Assembly: GCA_009746045.1 (NCBI GenBank)
Contig: RPFO01000160.1
Location: forward strand, 1-21,827
DNA from: Mesostigma viride
Lineage: Eukaryota; Streptophyta; Mesostigmatophyceae; Mesostigmatales; Mesostigmataceae
DNA: 21,827 nt
Direction of reading: 5' to 3'
A program made the translations under genes and the position numbers. Below are positions 15,972 through 21,827 of the stretch, piece by piece. The stretch's first letter is position 1; the number at the start of each line of letters is the position of its first letter. Below the pieces are notes generated by a model, which made no database searches, was not told the origin of the DNA, and worked only from the letters and a program-made list of their open reading frames with translations.

Positions 15972-18900
15972 TTCCTGGATTGAGACACGTTTTTTTCTCC
16001 ATGCACAGCTGAAAAAACCTGCGCCGAGGTGCGGCACCGCGGCCTACGTAGTGATTACTGTCTGCGACACGCCCGGGGCTGGCTGCATCTACCTGTCGGC
16101 CAATTGTGACCCGTGGGCTAGGCGAATTTGAATGCGGCTTTCCCGTTAGTTGTGGCTCCACCGCTCCAGTTTTCTAGGCTGACATGATGAACCGACGGGG
16201 GTTCCTGGATTGAGACACGTTTTTTTCTCCATGCACAGCTGAAAAAACCTGCGCCGAGGTGCGGCACCGCGGCCTACGTAGTGATTACTGTCTGCGACAC
16301 GCCCGGGGCTGGCTGCATCTACCTGTCGGCCAATTGTGACCCGTGGGCTAGGCGAATTTGAATGCGGCTTTCCCGTTAGTTGTGGCTCCACCGCTCCAGT
16401 TTTCTAGGCTGACATGATGAACCGACGGGGGTTCCTGGATTGAGACACGTTTTTTTCTCCATGCACAGCTGAAAAAACCTGCGCCGAGGTGCGGCACCGC
16501 GGCCTACGTAGTGATTACTGTCTGCGACACGCCCGGGGCTGGCTGCATCTACCTGTCGGCCAATTGTGACCCGTGGGCTAGGCGAATTTGAATGCGGCTT
16601 TCCCGTTAGTTGTGGCTCCACCGCTCCAGTTTTCTAGGCTGACATGATGAACCGACGGGGGTTCCTGGATTGAGACACGTTTTTTTCTCCATGCACAGCT
16701 GAAAAAACCTGCGCCGAGGTGCGGCACCGCGGCCTACGTAGTGATTACTGTCTGCGACACGCCCGGGGCTGGCTGCATCTACCTGTCGGCCAATTGTGAC
16801 CCGTGGGCTAGGCGAATTTGAATGCGGCTTTCCCGTTAGTTGTGGCTCCACCGCTCCAGTTTTCTAGGCTGACATGATGAACCGACGGGGGTTCCTGGAT
16901 TGAGACACGTTTTTTTCTCCATGCACAGCTGAAAAAACCTGCGCCGAGGTGCGGCACCGCGGCCTACGTAGTGATTACTGTCTGCGACACGCCCGGGGCT
17001 GGCTGCATCTACCTGTCGGCCAATTGTGACCCGTGGGCTAGGCGAATTTGAATGCGGCTTTCCCGTTAGTTGTGGCTCCACCGCTCCAGTTTTCTAGGCT
17101 GACATGATGAACCGACGGGGGTTCCTGGATTGAGACACGTTTTTTTCTCCATGCACAGCTGAAAAAACCTGCGCCGAGGTGCGGCACCGCGGCCTACGTA
17201 GTGATTACTGTCTGCGACACGCCCGGGGCTGGCTGCATCTACCTGTCGGCCAATTGTGACCCGTGGGCTAGGCGAATTTGAATGCGGCTTTCCCGTTAGT
17301 TGTGGCTCCACCGCTCCAGTTTTCTAGGCTGACATGATGAACCGACGGGGGTTCCTGGATTGAGACACGTTTTTTTCTCCATGCACAGCTGAAAAAACCT
17401 GCGCCGAGGTGCGGCACCGCGGCCTACGTAGTGATTACTGTCTGCGACACGCCCGGGGCTGGCTGCATCTACCTGTCGGCCAATTGTGACCCGTGGGCTA
17501 GGCGAATTTGAATGCGGCTTTCCCGTTAGTTGTGGCTCCACCGCTCCAGTTTTCTAGGCTGACATGATGAACCGACGGGGGTTCCTGGATTGAGACACGT
17601 TTTTTTCTCCATGCACAGCTGAAAAAACCTGCGCCGAGGTGCGGCACCGCGGCCTACGTAGTGATTACTGTCTGCGACACGCCCGGGGCTGGCTGCATCT
17701 ACCTGTCGGCCAATTGTGACCCGTGGGCTAGGCGAATTTGAATGCGGCTTTCCCGTTAGTTGTGGCTCCACCGCTCCAGTTTTCTAGGCTGACATGATGA
17801 ACCGACGGGGGTTCCTGGATTGAGACACGTTTTTTTCTCCATGCACAGCTGAAAAAACCTGCGCCGAGGTGCGGCACCGCGGCCTACGTAGTGATTACTG
17901 TCTGCGACACGCCCGGGGCTGGCTGCATCTACCTGTCGGCCAATTGTGACCCGTGGGCTAGGCGAATTTGAATGCGGCTTTCCCGTTAGTTGTGGCTCCA
18001 CCGCTCCAGTTTTCTAGGCTGACATGATGAACCGACGGGGGTTCCTGGATTGAGACACGTTTTTTTCTCCATGCACAGCTGAAAAAACCTGCGCCGAGGT
18101 GCGGCACCGCGGCCTACGTAGTGATTACTGTCTGCGACACGCCCGGGGCTGGCTGCATCTACCTGTCGGCCAATTGTGACCCGTGGGCTAGGCGAATTTG
18201 AATGCGGCTTTCCCGTTAGTTGTGGCTCCACCGCTCCAGTTTTCTAGGCTGACATGATGAACCGACGGGGGTTCCTGGATTGAGACACGTTTTTTTCTCC
18301 ATGCACAGCTGAAAAAACCTGCGCCGAGGTGCGGCACCGCGGCCTACGTAGTGATTACTGTCTGCGACACGCCCGGGGCTGGCTGCATCTACCTGTCGGC
18401 CAATTGTGACCCGTGGGCTAGGCGAATTTGAATGCGGCTTTCCCGTTAGTTGTGGCTCCACCGCTCCAGTTTTCTAGGCTGACATGATGAACCGACGGGG
18501 GTTCCTGGATTGAGACACGTTTTTTTCTCCATGCACAGCTGAAAAAACCTGCGCCGAGGTGCGGCACCGCGGCCTACGTAGTGATTACTGTCTGCGACAC
18601 GCCCGGGGCTGGCTGCATCTACCTGTCGGCCAATTGTGACCCGTGGGCTAGGCGAATTTGAATGCGGCTTTCCCGTTAGTTGTGGCTCCACCGCTCCAGT
18701 TTTCTAGGCTGACATGATGAACCGACGGGGGTTCCTGGATTGAGACACGTTTTTTTCTCCATGCACAGCTGAAAAAACCTGCGCCGAGGTGCGGCACCGC
18801 GGCCTACGTAGTGATTACTGTCTGCGACACGCCCGGGGCTGGCTGCATCTACCTGTCGGCCAATTGTGACCCGTGGGCTAGGCGAATTTGAATGCGGCTT

Positions 18901-21719
18901 TCCCGTTAGTTGTGGCTCCACCGCTCCAGTTTTCTAGGCTGACATGATGAACCGACGGGGGTTCCTGGATTGAGACACGTTTTTTTTCTCCATGCACAGC
19001 TGAAAAAACCTGCGCCGAGGTGCGGCACCGCGTAGTAGTGATTACTGTCTGCGACACGCCCGGGGCTGGCTGCATCTACCTGTCGGCCAATTGTGACCCG
19101 TGGGCTAGGCGAATTTGAATGCGGCTTTCCCGTTAGTTGTGGCTCCACCGCTCCAGTTTTCTAGGCTGACATGATGAACCGACGGGGGTTCCTGGATTGA
19201 GACACGTTTTTTTCTCCATGCACAGCTGAAAAAACCTGCGCCGAGGTGCGGCACCGCGGCCTACGTAGTGATTACTGTCTGCGACACGCCCGGGGCTGGC
19301 TGCATCTACCTGTCGGCCAATTGTGACCCGTGGGCTAGGCGAATTTGAATGCGGCTTTCCCGTTAGTTGTGGCTCCACCGCTCCAGTTTTCTAGGCTGAC
19401 ATGATGAACCGACGGGGGTTCCTGGATTGAGACACGTTTTTTTCTCCATGCACAGCTGAAAAAACCTGCGCCGAGGTGCGGCACCGCGGCCTACGTAGTG
19501 ATTACTGTCTGCGACACGCCCGGGGCTGGCTGCATCTACCTGTCGGCCAATTGTGACCCGTGGGCTAGGCGAATTTGAATGCGGCTTTCCCGTTAGTTGT
19601 GGCTCCACCGCTCCAGTTTTCTAGGCTGACATGATGAACCGACGGGGGTTCCTGGATTGAGACACGTTTTTTTCTCCATGCACAGCTGAAAAAACCTGCG
19701 CCGAGGTGCGGCACCGCGGCCTACGTAGTGATTACTGTCTGCGACACGCCCGGGGCTGGCTGCATCTACCTGTCGGCCAATTGTGACCCGTGGGCTAGGC
19801 GAATTTGAATGCGGCTTTCCCGTTAGTTGTGGCTCCACCGCTCCAGTTTTCTAGGCTGACATGATGAACCGACGGGGGTTCCTGGATTGAGACACGTTTT
19901 TTTCTCCATGCACAGCTGAAAAAACCTGCGCCGAGGTGCGGCACCGCGGCCTACGTAGTGATTACTGTCTGCGACACGCCCGGGGCTGGCTGCATCTACC
20001 TGTCGGCCAATTGTGACCCGTGGGCTAGGCGAATTTGAATGCGGCTTTCCCGTTAGTTGTGGCTCCACCGCTCCAGTTTTCTAGGCTGACATGATGAACC
20101 GACGGGGGTTCCTGGATTGAGACACGTTTTTTTCTCCATGCACAGCTGAAAAAACCTGCGCCGAGGTGCGGCACCGCGGCCTACGTAGTGATTACTGTCT
20201 GCGACACGCCCGGGGCTGGCTGCATCTACCTGTCGGCCAATTGTGACCCGTGGGCTAGGCGAATTTGAATGCGGCTTTCCCGTTAGTTGTGGCTCCACCG
20301 CTCCAGTTTTCTAGGCTGACATGATGAACCGACGGGGGTTCCTGGATTGAGACACGTTTTTTTCTCCATGCACAGCTGAAAAAACCTGCGCCGAGGTGCG
20401 GCACCGCGGCCTACGTAGTGATTACTGTCTGCGACACGCCCGGGGCTGGCTGCATCTACCTGTCGGCCAATTGTGACCCGTGGGCTAGGCGAATTTGAAT
20501 GCGGCTTTCCCGTTAGTTGTGGCTCCACCGCTCCAGTTTTCTAGGCTGACATGATGAACCGACGGGGGTTCCTGGATTGAGACACGTTTTTTTCTCCATG
20601 CACAGCTGAAAAAACCTGCGCCGAGGTGCGGCACCGCGGCCTACGTAGTGATTACTGTCTGCGACACGCCCGGGGCTGGCTGCATCTACCTGTCGGCCAA
20701 TTGTGACCCGTGGGCTAGGCGAATTTGAATGCGGCTTTCCCGTTAGTTGTGGCTCCACCGCTCCAGTTTTCTAGGCTGACATGATGAACCGACGGGGGTT
20801 CCTGGATTGAGACACGTTTTTTTCTCCATGCACAGCTGAAAAAACCTGCGCCGAGGTGCGGCACCGCGGCCTACGTAGTGATTACTGTCTGCGACACGCC
20901 CGGGGCTGGCTGCATCTACCTGTCGGCCAATTGTGACCCGTGGGCTAGGCGAATTTGAATGCGGCTTTCCCGTTAGTTGTGGCTCCACCGCTCCAGTTTT
21001 CTAGGCTGACATGATGAACCGACGGGGGTTCCTGGATTGAGACACGTTTTTTTCTCCATGCACAGCTGAAAAAACCTGCGCCGAGGTGCGGCACCGCGGC
21101 CTACGTAGTGATTACTGTCTGCGACACGCCCGGGGCTGGCTGCATCTACCTGTCGGCCAATTGTGACCCGTGGGCTAGGCGAATTTGAATGCGGCTTTCC
21201 CGTTAGTTGTGGCTCCACCGCTCCAGTTTTCTAGGCTGACATGATGAACCGACGGGGGTTCCTGGATTGAGACACGTTTTTTTCTCCATGCACAGCTGAA
21301 AAAACCTGCGCCGAGGTGCGGCACCGCGGCCTACGTAGTGATTACTGTCTGCGACACGCCCGGGGCTGGCTGCATCTACCTGTCGGCCAATTGTGACCCG
21401 TGGGCTAGGCGAATTTGAATGCGGCTTTCCCGTTAGTTGTGGCTCCACCGCTCCAGTTTTCTAGGCTGACATGATGAACCGACGGGGGTTCCTGGATTGA
21501 GACACGTTTTTTTCTCCATGCACAGCTGAAAAAACCTGCGCCGAGGTGCGGCACCGCGGCCTACGGTAGTGATTACTGTCTGCGACACGCCTGGGGCTGG
21601 CTGCATCTACCTGTCGGCCAATTGTGACCCGTGGGCTAGGCGAATTTGAATGCGGCTTTCCCGTTAGTTGTGGCTCCACCGCTCCAGTTTTCTAGGCTGA
21701 CATGATGAACCGACGGGGG
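15972..21719 (+). repeat. Satellite block II (C-type units 12-36)
   Basis: Units in which the T-run is followed by CTCCATGCAC. The change from T to C type is abrupt between units 11 and 12, and 25 consecutive units share it. Unit 36 (21489-21719) again has the CCTACGGTAGTG insertion and also GCCTGGGG for GCCCGGGG. Confidence 0.9.
18962..19188 (+). repeat. Variant satellite unit 25 (227 bp)
   Basis: It has eight instead of seven T in the run after GACACG, and GCACCGCGTAGTAGTG in place of GCACCGCGGCCTACGTAGTG, a net loss of 3 bp. It is the only such unit and sits within block II. Confidence 0.95.
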
Positions 21720-21827
21720 TTCCTGGATTGAGACACGTTTTTTTCTTCATGCACAGCTGAAAAAACCTGCGCCGAGGTGCGGCACGCGGCCTACGTAGTG
21801 ATTACTGTCTGGACACGCCGGGGCTGC
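21720..21827 (+). repeat. Partial terminal satellite unit 37 (T-type, error-rich)
   Basis: It returns to the CTTCATG form. Compared with other units it has several single-base losses in a short distance (GGCACGCGG for GGCACCGCGG, CTGGACACGCCGGGG for CTGCGACACGCCCGGGG) and ends in GGGGCTGC. The density of deletions at the very end suggests a low-quality contig edge. Confidence 0.8.

Larger units (their letters stand above)
13440..21827 (+). repeat. 230-bp satellite DNA array, 36 complete units plus one partial
   Basis: Head-to-tail units start at TTCCTGGATTGAGACACG and end at GAACCGACGGGGG. Start positions I checked are 13440, 13671, then every 230 bp to 15051, 15282, then every 230 bp to 18962, 19189, then every 230 bp to 21489 and 21720. 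All units are 230 bp except unit 1 (231), unit 8 (231), unit 25 (227) and unit 36 (231). Most units look base-for-base identical apart from one T/C site. Each unit contains GTTTTTT and AAAAAAC as a short inverted repeat, the palindrome TACGTA and the GC-rich GGTGCGGCACC. No 5S rRNA, tRNA or protein family was recognised in it. The array continues beyond the window. Such homogeneity is typical of centromeric, pericentromeric or subtelomeric satellites, but location cannot be read from the sequence. Confidence 0.97.

Noticed and set aside
13615-21679. An 81-residue minus-strand open frame recurring in every satellite unit and slightly longer than the unit
   Set aside because: The period of 230 is not a multiple of three, so the frame does not continue through the array. 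The sequence has no recognisable domain, and conservation follows from DNA homogenisation, not protein selection.
13440-21827. Satellite as a CRISPR array or as a 5S rRNA/tRNA gene cluster
   Set aside because: There are no short repeats with unique spacers, because whole 230-bp units repeat. No 5S internal control region or good tRNA B box was found; the nearest, GCATTCAAATTCGCC, misses the final conserved C.

Overview
This window looks like eukaryotic nuclear DNA dominated by repeats. There are no bacterial-style operons. It holds two unrelated non-LTR retrotransposons (one with an APE-type endonuclease, one with a restriction-like endonuclease), a non-autonomous DNA transposon, a degenerate minisatellite and a very long, highly homogeneous 230-bp satellite. 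The GC-rich, pyrimidine-rich composition and the style of the retroelement proteins suggest a unicellular green alga or a similar protist. That is an inference from style, not a species identification.

Layout. Positions 190-968 hold a degenerate minisatellite of about 12 units. Positions 1339-1707 (minus) hold the only plausible host-gene piece: a first coding exon that resembles the N-terminus of an ABCC/MRP-type ABC transporter and ends at a possible GT splice donor. Positions 2879-3824 hold a TA-flanked element with 26-bp perfect terminal inverted repeats, consistent with a Tc1/mariner/pogo-like non-autonomous transposon. Positions 4141-7320 (minus) hold a heavily frameshifted LINE: APE endonuclease, linker, reverse transcriptase with YADD, and C-terminal tail.

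Positions 7943-13424 hold several pieces of one restriction-like-endonuclease (RLE) retrotransposon. These are an isolated 3' end (A), a long 5'-truncated copy carrying RT, CCHC finger and RLE (8030-10552), another 3' end directly fused to its tail (C), an inverted 3' end (D) that makes a long hairpin with C, and a second short near-identical copy (12744-13424). In three of the four 3' ends in forward orientation, the AT-rich terminus is joined at once to another piece of the same family. This suggests repeated insertion into, or recombination at, the element's own 3' terminus.

Positions 13440-21827 hold a head-to-tail satellite: 36 complete units and one partial unit. The great majority are exactly 230 bp and nearly identical. 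One diagnostic base divides the array into two blocks, and indel variants mark units 1, 8, 25 and 36. The array begins only about 15 bp after the 3' end of the short RLE copy and runs off the window, where the last unit shows several single-base deletions. A pericentromeric, centromeric or subtelomeric setting is a reasonable guess but is not shown by the sequence.

Apart from the possible ABCC exon I see no intact host gene. Many breaks in the retroelements are single-base indels, some in homopolymers, so part of the decay may be sequencing error.
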